From the NCBI GenBank assembly GCA_946482635.1, contig CAMLSG010000011.1, positions 1-47,076 on the forward strand: a stretch of 47,076 nucleotides of DNA, written 5' to 3'. How positions within the stretch are numbered: the stretch's first letter is position 1; each line of letters opens with the position of its first letter. Positions 7,586 to 15,523 of this stretch are shown here, piece by piece. Made by a program: the position numbers and the translations under genes. The notes below the pieces were generated by a model, which was given only the letters and a program-made list of their open reading frames with translations, did no database searches and was not told where the DNA came from. The stretch is from an uncultured Duganella sp. (lineage in GTDB: Bacteria; Pseudomonadota; Gammaproteobacteria; Burkholderiales; Burkholderiaceae).

Positions 7586-8211
7586 GCCATGCTCCTCTCA
7601 GTTTCGCGCAGGTGCCCGGCCAGCATGGCGCAAGCTCCCTCCGCATCTCCAGCCCTCACCAGCGCGATCAGGCGCTGGTGCTCATCGTTCCATTCCGGGC
7701 GCCGCGCCTCCGGCCCAAGGCGTACAAGGTAAAAGCGTTCGACTGACGCCCGCAGGCTCGCCACCAGTTGCAGGCTGCGCGGCCGCGCACTCGGCGCATA
7801 CAGTTCATCGTGAAAGGCGCGGTCGAGGCGCAGCCATTCCTGCGGCACCGTCTCGCCATCCAGTTCGTGCTGGATCGCCTCCAGGCGGCGCAGGCTGCGC
7901 TCAGTATGCATTGGCACCGCACGCCGCAGTACGTCCGTCTCCAGGAGAACACGCAGGTCAAACAGTTCATGCAATTCCTCGGCACTCAGCGTGGTCACGA
8001 ACGCGCCACGATTCGGCTCAATCTGCACCAATCCTTCCGCCTGCAAGGAATTCAGTGCTTCGCGCACGGGAATGCGGCTGGTGCCGAATTGTTCAGCCAG
8101 TTCGGCCTGGCGCAGCACGGCGCCGGGCGCCAGCTTGCCACTGCTGATGTCATCACGCAGGGCGGCCAGGATGGCAGGACCGCCCTGCGCACGGGGTGGA
8201 GGTGTCTTCAT
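7582..8211 (-). CDS. GntR family transcriptional regulator (FadR/FCD subfamily)
   Basis: 209 residues from the ATG at 8211 ([11 protein letters not shown]); the frame is open for nine codons more, but that extension would run through the operator-like palindrome and is unlikely. The N-terminal winged helix shows [47 protein letters not shown], a textbook GntR helix-turn-helix. The C-terminal FCD effector domain begins at [17 protein letters not shown], with the metal-site-type residues in [10 protein letters not shown]. The ligand is unknown. It forms a two-gene operon with the OsmC protein, with a four-base overlap, and probably controls its own operon through the dyad at 8222-8235. Confidence 0.9.
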   Translation of the reverse strand: MKTPPPRAQGGPAILAALRDDISSGKLAPGAVLRQAELAEQFGTSRIPVREALNSLQAEGLVQIEPNRGAFVTTLSAEELHELFDLRVLLETDVLRRAVPMHTERSLRRLEAIQHELDGETVPQEWLRLDRAFHDELYAPSARPRSLQLVASLRASVERFYLVRLGPEARRPEWNDEHQRLIALVRAGDAEGACAMLAGHLRETERSMA

Positions 8212-8221
8212 ACAGCAAATT

Positions 8222-8235
8222 GTATACACGTATAC
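8222..8235. promoter_or_regulatory. GTATAC-AC-GTATAC operator-like dyad
   Basis: A perfect 6+6 dyad with a 2-bp centre lies 11 bp before the gntR start, and upstream of the divergent tsaD. FadR/FCD-type GntR proteins often bind short TA-centred dyads containing GTATAC, so this is the likely autoregulatory site. Binding is inference. Confidence 0.6.
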
Positions 8236-8260
8236 CAATCATCGCAAGCAGGCTTTCATT

Positions 8261-8266
8261 TACAAT
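8261..8266 (+). promoter_or_regulatory. Candidate -10 box of tsaD
   Basis: TACAAT lies 33 bp before the tsaD ATG, in the context TTTACAATGGCGG. No good -35 is visible. A similar TTACAATGCGG stands before tsaE (39501-39506), so this may be a local promoter style of the genome. Confidence 0.35.
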
Positions 8267-8299
8267 GGCGGATTGCCCTTCACCCTTTTGTGCTTTCCA

Positions 8300-9334
8300 A
8301 TGATCGTTCTTGGCGTTGAATCCTCCTGTGACGAAACCGGCCTGGCCCTGTATGACACGCAGCGCGGCCTGCTGTCGCACGCCCTGCATTCGCAGGTAGC
8401 GATGCACGAGGAATACGGTGGCGTGGTGCCGGAACTGGCCTCGCGCGACCATATCCGCCGCGCCATCCCGTTGCTGGAACAGGCGCTGGATAAAGCTGGC
8501 ATGCCAGCCAGCGCGATCGATGCCATCGCTTACACGCAAGGTCCCGGCCTGGCCGGCGCCTTGCTGGTTGGTTCGGCGATTGCCTGCTCCCTGGGCATGG
8601 CGCTGGACAAGCCGGTGCTGGGCGTGCACCACCTGGAAGGCCACTTGCTGTCGCCGCTGCTGGCCAGCGAACCGCCGGAGTTTCCGTTCGTGGCGCTGCT
8701 GGTATCGGGCGGCCATACACAGCTGATGCGCGTGGATGGCGTCGGCCAGTACGAACTGCTGGGCGAAACACTGGACGACGCCGCCGGCGAAGCCTTCGAC
8801 AAATCCGCCAAGCTGCTCGGCCTGGGCTACCCCGGCGGCCCGGCCATTTCGCGCATGGCCGAATTCGGCGATCCGGAAGCCTACAAGCTGCCGCGCCCCA
8901 TGCTGCACTCGAAGGACTTGATGTTCTCCTTCTCCGGCCTGAAAACAGCGGTGCTGACCGTGGTGAACAACAACGGCGGCGCCGCCAATGTCTGCGAGCA
9001 GGACAAAGCAAATATCGCGCGCGGTTTTGTGGATGCGATTGTGGATGTGCTGACGGCCAAATGCCTGTCCGCGCTAAAGCAGACCGGCCTGAAACGCCTG
9101 GTGATCGCCGGCGGTGTAGGCGCAAACGCGCAACTGCGCGCGTCGCTGAACGCGGCAGCCCTGAAGAAGCGCTTCAAGGTCTACTACCCGGAACTGGAGT
9201 TTTGCACCGATAACGGCGCAATGATTGCCTTCGCCGGCGCCATGCGCCTGCAGATCAATCCGCAGGCGGCGCAGCGGGATTATTCCTTCAATGTCCGTCC
9301 GCGCTGGCCGCTGGACGAACTGCGGGTCATCTGA
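8300..9334 (+). CDS. tsaD: tRNA N6-threonylcarbamoyladenosine synthase catalytic subunit TsaD
   Basis: 344 residues. It transfers the threonylcarbamoyl group to A37 of ANN-decoding tRNAs, together with TsaB and TsaE. The ASKHA-fold features are clear: [19 protein letters not shown] at the start, the iron/metal histidines in HHLEGH (H111, H115), [29 protein letters not shown] and the late [13 protein letters not shown]. The frame is open far upstream across gntR, but the ATG at 8300 gives the exact family N-terminus. The partner tsaE lies about 30 kb further on in this window (39537-40022), not beside it. Confidence 0.97.
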   Translation: MIVLGVESSCDETGLALYDTQRGLLSHALHSQVAMHEEYGGVVPELASRDHIRRAIPLLEQALDKAGMPASAIDAIAYTQGPGLAGALLVGSAIACSLGMALDKPVLGVHHLEGHLLSPLLASEPPEFPFVALLVSGGHTQLMRVDGVGQYELLGETLDDAAGEAFDKSAKLLGLGYPGGPAISRMAEFGDPEAYKLPRPMLHSKDLMFSFSGLKTAVLTVVNNNGGAANVCEQDKANIARGFVDAIVDVLTAKCLSALKQTGLKRLVIAGGVGANAQLRASLNAAALKKRFKVYYPELEFCTDNGAMIAFAGAMRLQINPQAAQRDYSFNVRPRWPLDELRVI

Positions 9335-9502
9335 TCAGGCAAGCAGCCAGGCGCTCAGGCCCACCAGGGCCAGCAGGCCGGCTGCAACACCAGTGCGCAG
9401 GCCAGTGTGGCTCATCTGCTGGCGCACCAGTTCGTGACGGTTCGGCTTATCTTCCCGCTTTGCTTCTTTGTTAATTTCGTGCTGCTGTACTTCGGTACTC
9501 AT
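9335..9502 (-). CDS. Small membrane protein of unknown function
   Basis: 55 residues from the ATG at 9502, which has a GGAG eight bases upstream; the frame is open for 23 more codons but without a good start. The first 30 residues are highly charged (EVQQHEINKEAKREDKPNRHE), and the C-terminal 20 are one hydrophobic segment (GVAAGLLALVGLSAWLLA), suggesting a single tail-anchored membrane helix with the charged part in the cytoplasm. Its stop codon directly abuts the stop of tsaD. No family recognised. The good ribosome site and clear amphipathic design argue for a real gene. Confidence 0.6.
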   Translation of the reverse strand: MSTEVQQHEINKEAKREDKPNRHELVRQQMSHTGLRTGVAAGLLALVGLSAWLLA

Positions 9503-9573
9503 CAGGTGTCTCCGTTTGTATAGACCACCAATGTAGCAGCAGAGTCGCCCCGCTGCCACACTTTTGCACATTG

Positions 9574-10368
9574 CTATGCAGCAAAACGTTGTGCCGGATG
9601 TCCTTGCCTTTGGTAGAGGAACTCCAGCACACTTGTCCGATAGTCAAGATACAGCGGATCTTGTGCCAGGGCTAGCCTGTCGCGCGGGCGTTCCAGCCGC
9701 ACTTTGACGATATCGCCGATGGTCGCGGCCGGCCCGTTTGTCATCATGACAATGCGGTCGGATAACAACACCGCTTCATCCACGTCATGCGTGACCATCA
9801 CCACGGTAGCGCCGGTGGCGGCTACGATGCGCATCAGTTCGTCCTGCAGGTGAGCACGGGTCAGTGCGTCGAGCGCGCCGAATGGTTCGTCCATCAACAG
9901 CACTTTCGGCTCCATCGACAGCGCGCGGGCGATGCCGACACGCTGCTTCATGCCGCCCGAGATTTCGTTGGGGCGCTTGCCGCCGGCGGCGGCCAGCCCC
10001 ACCAGCTCCAGCGCCTTCCAGGTGCGTTCATCCAGTTGCGCGCGCGTCTCCTTGCCGCCGAACACCCGCTCCACAGCGAGGTAGATGTTCTCGAAACAGG
10101 TCAGCCAGGGCAGCAGCGAATGGTTCTGGAACACGACCGCGCGTTCCGGCCCCGGCCCGGCGATCTCGCGTCCGCTGCAAACCAGCACGCCACTGGTGGG
10201 ACGGTTCAGGCCCGCGACCAGGTTGAGCAGCGTCGACTTGCCGCAACCCGAGTGGCCGATCAGGGTAATGAATTCGCCCTGCTCCACCGCCAGATTGACG
10301 TCGCTCAGCGCGTGGAATTGGCCGAAGCGCATCTCGACCTTGCTGATATCGATGAATTTCGCAGCCAT
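9574..10368 (-). CDS. ABC transporter ATP-binding protein, nitrate type (NrtD/CmpD-like)
   Basis: 264 residues from the ATG at 10368 (MAAKFIDISK), preceded by GGAGAAATGAG. All motor motifs are present: Walker A GHSGCGKST (38-46), the Q-loop in VVFQNHSLLPWL, signature ISGGMKQRVGIARAL, Walker B VLLMDEPFGALD and the switch histidine in VMVTHDVDEAV. Its closest look is to the nitrate/bicarbonate/taurine group of ATPases, and QNHSLLPWLTCFENIYLAVE is characteristic of the nitrate branch. It powers import with the permease one base upstream and the binding protein at 11431. It lacks the extra NrtC-type binding domain. Confidence 0.9.
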   Translation of the reverse strand: MAAKFIDISKVEMRFGQFHALSDVNLAVEQGEFITLIGHSGCGKSTLLNLVAGLNRPTSGVLVCSGREIAGPGPERAVVFQNHSLLPWLTCFENIYLAVERVFGGKETRAQLDERTWKALELVGLAAAGGKRPNEISGGMKQRVGIARALSMEPKVLLMDEPFGALDALTRAHLQDELMRIVAATGATVVMVTHDVDEAVLLSDRIVMMTNGPAATIGDIVKVRLERPRDRLALAQDPLYLDYRTSVLEFLYQRQGHPAQRFAA

Positions 10369-10369
10369 C

Positions 10370-11419
10370 TCATTTCTCCTCATAGCTGAACGCTTTGGCC
10401 AGCGCGACCAGCGCCAGCTCCAGCAGCAAACCAACCACGCCGATCACGCCGATGGCGATCAGGATGTGCGGCACGTTCAGGTTATTCCACTCATCCCACA
10501 CCCAGAAGCCGATGCCCACGCCGCCAGTCAGCATTTCAGCAGCGACAATCACCAGCCATGCCGTACCGATGGCGAGCCGCACGCCAGTCAGCATATAAGG
10601 CAGCACAGAAGGCAGCAGTATTTTGGTCGCCACCTTCCATTCGGACAGGTTCAGCACGCGCGCCACGTTCAGGTAATCCTGCGGCACGCGCTGCACGCCG
10701 ACGGCGGTGTTGACGATCATCGGCCAGATCGAACAGATGAAGATGGCCCAGATCGCGGCTGGATCGGCTGCCTTGAACACCAGCAGGCCAATCGGCAGCC
10801 AGGCCAAGGGCGATACGGGCTTCAGCAAACTGATTAAAGGGCTGAACATGCCGTACACAAAGCTGAAGCGTCCGATCAGGAAGCCAAGCGGAATACCCAC
10901 CAGAGCTGCCAGGCCGAAGCCCAGCGCGACGCGGCGCAGAGAGGCCAGGATATTCCAGCCGATGCCCTGGTCATTGGGACCCTTGCGGTAGAACGGGTCC
11001 GAGAACAGCTTCACCGCCTCATGCCAGGTCTCCAGCGGAGTTGGAAAGCCTGCGTTGCGTACCGCCAGGATTTGCCAGGCCAGCACCAGCAGCGACAAGC
11101 CAAGCAGCGGCGGCAGTACTTTCATGACAAACGGCCGCAGCCGCCCGCCTTCCGGCGCCAGGTGCACGCCTTTTGCTGCCAGCCGCATGCGGCGCGTTGG
11201 CCTTCCCGGCACCGCGGGCGCCGGTTGCACTGATGCTCCCGCCTTCCCAGCCTGTCCTGCCGGCGCAACGTCGATCTTCATATCGATTGCGCGCCCCACG
11301 CCAGCGGCGGCCAATGCGGCTGCAGCTGCTTCCCGCGCAGCATCCTGCGCGGTCAGTGCGCCGGGTGTGCCAGGCGCGCCCGCGCCGGCCCCGTCTATCG
11401 TTCCGTACATAGCACTCAT
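10370..11419 (-). CDS. ABC transporter permease, nitrate type (NrtB-like)
   Basis: 349 residues from the ATG at 11419, which has GGGAGGG upstream; the longer open frame runs antisense-like through the binding protein gene and is rejected. The C-terminal 250 residues contain about six membrane helices and the ABC permease loop for the ATPase (YLNVARVLNLSEWKVATKILLPSVLPYMLTG). The first ~95 residues are an unusual Ala/Gly/Pro-rich cytoplasmic extension, longer than in typical NrtB proteins. Upstream is the binding protein (11-bp gap) and downstream the ATPase (1-bp gap), so the three form one transport operon. Nitrate is the most likely substrate by family; nitrite, cyanate or bicarbonate cannot be excluded. 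Confidence 0.88.
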   Translation of the reverse strand: MSAMYGTIDGAGAGAPGTPGALTAQDAAREAAAAALAAAGVGRAIDMKIDVAPAGQAGKAGASVQPAPAVPGRPTRRMRLAAKGVHLAPEGGRLRPFVMKVLPPLLGLSLLVLAWQILAVRNAGFPTPLETWHEAVKLFSDPFYRKGPNDQGIGWNILASLRRVALGFGLAALVGIPLGFLIGRFSFVYGMFSPLISLLKPVSPLAWLPIGLLVFKAADPAAIWAIFICSIWPMIVNTAVGVQRVPQDYLNVARVLNLSEWKVATKILLPSVLPYMLTGVRLAIGTAWLVIVAAEMLTGGVGIGFWVWDEWNNLNVPHILIAIGVIGVVGLLLELALVALAKAFSYEEK

Positions 11420-11430
11420 AAGCCCTCCCT

Positions 11431-12651
11431 TCACGCTTTGATCTTGAACGAATCGGCATAGGCCTTGGGATTCTTGCCGTCCCAGGTCGTCCCGTCGATC
11501 ATCTTCACGCTGCGCAGCGGCGACTTCGGCACGCTCACCTTCGCCAAGGCCGCGCCGTCCTTGTACACATCGATCTGGTTGATTTGCGTGGCGACTGCCA
11601 GGTAATCCGGTTCCGCCTTCAGCAAGCCCCAGCGCTTCTGTTGGGTGAGGAACCACATGCCGTCGCTGAGGTATGGGAAGTTCACCGCGCCGTCATTGAA
11701 GAACTTCATGTAGTTCGGGTCGTCCCAGGTTTTGCCCAGGCCATTCTGGTAGCGGCCCATGATGCGCTGGCCGATCACATCGACCGTCGTGTTGACGTAG
11801 GATTTGTCGGCAATGGCTTCCGCCATCTTCACCTTGTTCGACAGGGACGCATCGATCCAGCGTCCAGCCTCCAGCACCGCAGCGATGAGTGCGCGTGCGG
11901 TATTGGGATACTTCTTCACCCACTCCGCGCTGGTACCCAGCACCTTCTCCGGATGGTCGCGCCAGATGTCCTGCGTGGTGGTGGCCGTGATGCCGACGCC
12001 ATCGACAATCGCGCGGTGGTTCCAAGGCTCGCCCACGCAGAAGCCATCCATGTTCCCGATCCGCATATTGGCGACCATCTGCGGCGGCGGCACCGTAATG
12101 ACCTTGGCGTCCGTCATCGGGTTGATGCCATACGACGCCAGCCAGTAATACAGCCACATCGCATGGGTGCCGGTGGGGAACGTCTGTGCGAAGGTGTACT
12201 CGCGCTGGTCGGTGCGCATCAGCTTCGCCAACGAAGCGCCGTCGACTGCGCCCTTGTCGGACAGTTTCTTCGAGAGCGTGATCGCCTGGCCGTTGTGATT
12301 GAGGTTCATCAGTACGGCCATGTCCTTCTTCGGACCGCCAGCGCCCAGGTGGACGCCATACACCAGCCCATACAGCACATGGGCCGCGTCAAGTTCACCG
12401 TTCACCAGCTTGTCGCGCACGGCGGGCCAGGAAGCCTCTTTGCTCAAGACGATCTTGATACCGTACTTCTTGTCGAAGCCCAGCACAGAGGCCATCACGA
12501 CCGAGGCGCAATCGGTCAATGGAATGAAGCCGACTTTGACTTCTTCTTTCTCAGGCTTGTCGGAGCCTGCAGCCCAGGCGTAATTCGATAAGGCTGTCGC
12601 AGCGCCCGCAGCAAGCAGGCGACGACGGGTAAGGCTGAACGTGCGATCCAT
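11431..12651 (-). CDS. ABC transporter substrate-binding protein, CmpA/NrtA family
   Basis: 406 residues. The N-terminus has a twin-arginine export signal (TRRRLLAAGAATALS, cut probably after AWA), so the folded protein is delivered to the periplasm. The mature part starts VKVGFIPLTDCASVVMAS, and contains YGLVYGVHLGAG, FPTGTHAMWLYYWLASYGINP, and MRIGNMDGFCVGEPWNHRAI, which are all hallmarks of NrtA/CmpA binding proteins. It captures nitrate (or a related oxyanion) for the permease and ATPase downstream. Start ATG 12651 has GGGGATAGAG upstream. The gene lies behind a strong sigma-54-type promoter, in keeping with nitrogen control. Confidence 0.92.
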   Translation of the reverse strand: MDRTFSLTRRRLLAAGAATALSNYAWAAGSDKPEKEEVKVGFIPLTDCASVVMASVLGFDKKYGIKIVLSKEASWPAVRDKLVNGELDAAHVLYGLVYGVHLGAGGPKKDMAVLMNLNHNGQAITLSKKLSDKGAVDGASLAKLMRTDQREYTFAQTFPTGTHAMWLYYWLASYGINPMTDAKVITVPPPQMVANMRIGNMDGFCVGEPWNHRAIVDGVGITATTTQDIWRDHPEKVLGTSAEWVKKYPNTARALIAAVLEAGRWIDASLSNKVKMAEAIADKSYVNTTVDVIGQRIMGRYQNGLGKTWDDPNYMKFFNDGAVNFPYLSDGMWFLTQQKRWGLLKAEPDYLAVATQINQIDVYKDGAALAKVSVPKSPLRSVKMIDGTTWDGKNPKAYADSFKIKA

Positions 12652-12682
12652 CTCTATCCCCGGTTTGTAAATAATGGGGATA

Positions 12683-12699
12683 TTGCAAGCGCCGTGCCA
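12683..12699 (-). promoter_or_regulatory. Sigma-54 (RpoN) promoter of the nitrate transporter operon
   Basis: The minus strand reads TGGCACGGCGCTTGCAA. This matches the sigma-54 consensus TGGCAC-N5-TTGCW at every defined position, with the GG and GC dinucleotides at the right 10-bp spacing. The predicted transcript start is near 12673, about 22 bases before the ATG of the binding protein, with a Shine-Dalgarno in between. Confidence 0.85.
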
Positions 12700-12733
12700 C
12701 CCCGCTTTCAGGGGGAAAGGCGGTGTAAATCCG

Positions 12734-12748
12734 GCACTTTGTTTGTGC
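12734..12748. promoter_or_regulatory. NtrC-like dyad upstream of the sigma-54 promoter
   Basis: GCAC-N7-GTGC, the core arrangement of NtrC enhancer sites (GCACCAAAATGGTGC type), centred about 44 bp upstream of the -24 element. A second, tighter dyad GTGC-GCC-GCAC overlaps it at 12745-12755. The outer bases do not fit the full consensus, so this is a candidate only. Confidence 0.4.
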
Positions 12749-12768
12749 GCCGCACCAATTTAGCGCTG

Positions 12769-13677
12769 TCAGCGCACCGGGTGAAGCCTCGGATCGGTGC
12801 GCAGGCGTTCAGCCATCAGGTCCACGAAGCTGCGGATGCGGGTCGAGCCCTGGCGGCTGTCACGGTGGATGATATGGATAGGCACCGCCGGCGTGGCGTA
12901 GTCCTGCAGCACCTCAACCAGCTCGCCTGCATCGAGCAATGCAGCCGCCTGGTAGGACAACAGGCGCGCGATGCCGAAGCCGCTGCGCACCGCCTCGATG
13001 GCGGAGTCGTTATTGTTCACGCCCAGGCGCGGCTTGACGCGCAGCGACTGCGTGCCGGCGCCATTCCGGAAGCGCCAGTCCGGCGGTACGCTGGAGCCGG
13101 ACGAGGCGACGATGGTGTGCTGCTCCAGCTCCTGCGGCGTGCGCGGCGCGCCATGCTTCTCTATATAGGAAGGCGAAGCGATGATCATGCGCCGCACCTG
13201 TCCGACCGGTACCGCACGCATGCTCGAATCGGGCAGCTCGCCGATACGGATGCCGACATCGATGCCTTCTTCCAGCAGGTTGGTCACGCGGTCCACAAAT
13301 ACAGTGGAAACGTCCATCGCAGGATAGCGCTGCAGGTAATCGACAATGCCCGGCATGACGTAGATGCGGCCGAACAGCACCGGCGCCGTCACGGTCAGGT
13401 GGCCGCGGGGTGCGGCATTGATGCCGGCAACCGCATCGTCGGCCTCGTCGACTTCCGCGATGATGCGGCGCGCATCATCCAGGTAGCGCTGGCCGGCTTC
13501 GGTCACGCGCACATGGCGCGTGGTGCGGTCCAGCAGCTTGACGCCCAGCCTCTCTTCCAGCGCAGCGACCGCGCGCGTGACGGCGGGCGGCGACATGCCT
13601 AGCCGGCGCGCGCCTGCCGCGAAGCCCTGCTCCTCGGCCACGGCGACGTAGACAGTCATCAGGTAAAGGCGGTCCAT
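12769..13677 (-). CDS. LysR family transcriptional regulator
   Basis: 302 residues from the ATG at 13677. The N-terminal winged helix is clear (YVAVAEEQGFAAGARRLGMSPPAVTRAVAALEERLGVKLLDRTTRHVRVTEAG), followed by the periplasmic-binding-like effector domain (HLTVTAPVLFGRIYVMPGIVDYLQRYPAMDVSTVFVD...). It belongs to the large CrgA/AaeR-like branch. Its start overlaps the 3' end of the next LysR gene upstream by 19 bases, so both are probably read from one transcript. Target genes may be the SDR on the other side of the pair; its role in nitrate transport just downstream cannot be excluded. Confidence 0.9.
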   Translation of the reverse strand: MDRLYLMTVYVAVAEEQGFAAGARRLGMSPPAVTRAVAALEERLGVKLLDRTTRHVRVTEAGQRYLDDARRIIAEVDEADDAVAGINAAPRGHLTVTAPVLFGRIYVMPGIVDYLQRYPAMDVSTVFVDRVTNLLEEGIDVGIRIGELPDSSMRAVPVGQVRRMIIASPSYIEKHGAPRTPQELEQHTIVASSGSSVPPDWRFRNGAGTQSLRVKPRLGVNNNDSAIEAVRSGFGIARLLSYQAAALLDAGELVEVLQDYATPAVPIHIIHRDSRQGSTRIRSFVDLMAERLRTDPRLHPVR

Positions 13678-14558
13678 TTGCGTTTCACCATGAAGTCGAT
13701 AAAGTGCCGCACGCGCATCGGCATGCGGCTGCGCTGCGGATAGTACATGTAAACGGATGCATTCGCCGTCACGTGGGCCGGCAGCAGGTGCACCAGCCGC
13801 CCTTCGGCCAGGTCGCGCTCCACCATGTACAGCGCCAGCTGGCCGATGCCGACGCCGGCGCGCACCGCTTCCACCTCGCCTTCGGCAGTATTGAAGGTAG
13901 CCACGCAGGGCACGTCCTGGTAGACCGTGCCGCCCTGCCCTTTCAGCTCCCAAGGAATGACGCGGCCCGTATTCGGCTGGCGGAAGCCGGTGCAGCGGTG
14001 CTGCAGCAACTCTTCCACCGTGCGCGGCGCGCCGTGGCGCTCGATGTAGCCGGGCGAGGCGCAGATATACAGCGGGATTTTGCCCAACTGGCGCGCAACC
14101 AGGTTGCGCTCCGGCGGATTCCCGGCACGGAAGCCGACGTCGATCTTCGATTCGATCAAGTCGGTGAAATGGTCATCGAACAGCATGTCGAAATGCGCGC
14201 TCGGGTACAGCTCCTGGAATTCTCGCAGAAGCGGCGCCAGGACGACCGTCCCCAATGAAGTAGGTGCGGCAACGCGAATCATGCCATCGACCGCCTCGCG
14301 GCTGTTCTGTACATGATCCAATGCCTCGTCGAGCAGGCGCAAGCCAGGATTGGCCAGCTCGAACAGGCGCTGGCCTTCGTCCGTCAGGCTCAGGCTACGC
14401 GTGGTGCGATGAAACAGGCGTACGCCGAGGTATTCCTCCAGCTGCCGGATCGCCTTACTGACCGCCTGCGCCGACAGGCCGGCATCCACTGCCGCCTGGC
14501 TGAAGCTGCCGGCATGAACGACGCCGATGAATAGTGTGATGACGCGGGCCTTATCCAT
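13659..14558 (-). CDS. LysR family transcriptional regulator, divergent from SDR
   Basis: 299 residues. Helix-turn-helix: FIGVVHAGSFSQAAVDAGLSAQAVSKAIRQLEEYLGVRLFHRTTRSLSLTDEG; effector domain from GMIRVAAPTSLGTVVLAPLLREFQELYP onwards. It is similar in layout to the following LysR gene, which overlaps its last 19 bases, but is clearly not a recent duplicate. It is divergent from the short-chain dehydrogenase with a 110-bp shared control region, the classic arrangement for a LysR regulator and its target. A TTGA-AGA-TCAA dyad at 14576-14586 is a possible binding site. Confidence 0.92.
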   Translation of the reverse strand: MDKARVITLFIGVVHAGSFSQAAVDAGLSAQAVSKAIRQLEEYLGVRLFHRTTRSLSLTDEGQRLFELANPGLRLLDEALDHVQNSREAVDGMIRVAAPTSLGTVVLAPLLREFQELYPSAHFDMLFDDHFTDLIESKIDVGFRAGNPPERNLVARQLGKIPLYICASPGYIERHGAPRTVEELLQHRCTGFRQPNTGRVIPWELKGQGGTVYQDVPCVATFNTAEGEVEAVRAGVGIGQLALYMVERDLAEGRLVHLLPAHVTANASVYMYYPQRSRMPMRVRHFIDFMVKRKWTAFT

Positions 14559-14575
14559 TCATTTACAACCAATAG

Positions 14576-14586
14576 TTGAAGATCAA
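14576..14586. promoter_or_regulatory. Candidate LysR binding dyad
   Basis: TTGA-AGA-TCAA lies 18 bp upstream of the lysR start, inside the shared region with the SDR gene. LysR proteins favour short interrupted dyads with a T-N11-A core; the fit is only partial. Confidence 0.3.
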
Positions 14587-14668
14587 TCACCTTTACCATG
14601 GCTAGTGTAGCAGCTTCCCGAGGCCTAATATGCACTTCACCAACCAACCACCCTGAAGGAGCAATATC

Positions 14669-15523
14669 ATGGCAAACAAAGTCTGGTTCATCACTGGCGC
14701 ATCCCGTGGCTTCGGCCTGCTGATTGCTCGCGACGCCCTGGCGCGCGGCGACTCCGTGGTAGCGGCCGCCCGCAACCCGCAAGCGATCGTCGACGCCCTC
14801 GGCGTGCATCCCCAGCTGCTGCCGGTGCAGCTCGACGTCACCAAGGAGGCCGCCGCCGTCGTTGCCACGCAGGCCGCGATCGAACGCTTCGGCCGCATCG
14901 ACGTGCTGGTGAATAACGCCGGCTACGGCATCCTCGGCGCTGTCGAAGAAACTTCGGCGGAAGAGGTACGCCGCAACTACGAGACCAACGTCTTCGGCCT
15001 GCTGAACGTGAGCCGTGCGGTACTGCCGGTAATGCGCAAGCAGCACAGCGGCCATGTGATCAACATCTCCTCGCTGGGCGGTTACCAGGCTTACTACGGC
15101 TGGGGCGTCTACGGTTCCACCAAGTTTGCGGTGGAAGGCCTGAGCGAAGCGATGGCGCAGGAACTGGCCCCGCTGGGCGTGCACGTCACCGTGGTGGAAC
15201 CCGGCTTCTTCCGCACCGATTTCCTCGACGCCACCTCGCTGGTGGAGACTGCGACCCGCATCGAGGACTACAAGGATACGGTGGGCGCCATGCGCACCTT
15301 CGCGGCCGGCGCCAACCACGCGCAGCCAGGCGATCCTTCCAAGCTGTCGCAAGCCCTGTTGAAGCTTGCCGATGCAACGCAGCCGCCATTGCGCCTTCAG
15401 TTGGGCAGCGACGCCATCGCTCGCATCAACGCCAAGCACCAGCAGGTAGAGAAGGAACTGGCGCAATGGAAGGCCCTGGCCCTGTCGACCGACTTCGAAC
15501 AGCCGGCCAGGCAGGCAGCCTAA
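14669..15523 (+). CDS. Short-chain dehydrogenase/reductase
   Basis: 284 residues of the classical SDR type, an NAD(P)-dependent oxidoreductase. The cofactor motif TGASRGFG (9-16), NNAG at 87-90, the catalytic serine in INISSLGG and the YGSTK catalytic pair are all present. The R in TGASR and the AAARN after beta2 favour NADP(H). Relatives are annotated as oxidoreductases of unknown substrate. It starts with an ATG preceded by GAAGGAGCA. It is divergent from a LysR gene that probably controls it, and its stop overlaps by three bases the stop of the channel gene on the other strand. Confidence 0.93.
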   Translation: MANKVWFITGASRGFGLLIARDALARGDSVVAAARNPQAIVDALGVHPQLLPVQLDVTKEAAAVVATQAAIERFGRIDVLVNNAGYGILGAVEETSAEEVRRNYETNVFGLLNVSRAVLPVMRKQHSGHVINISSLGGYQAYYGWGVYGSTKFAVEGLSEAMAQELAPLGVHVTVVEPGFFRTDFLDATSLVETATRIEDYKDTVGAMRTFAAGANHAQPGDPSKLSQALLKLADATQPPLRLQLGSDAIARINAKHQQVEKELAQWKALALSTDFEQPARQAA

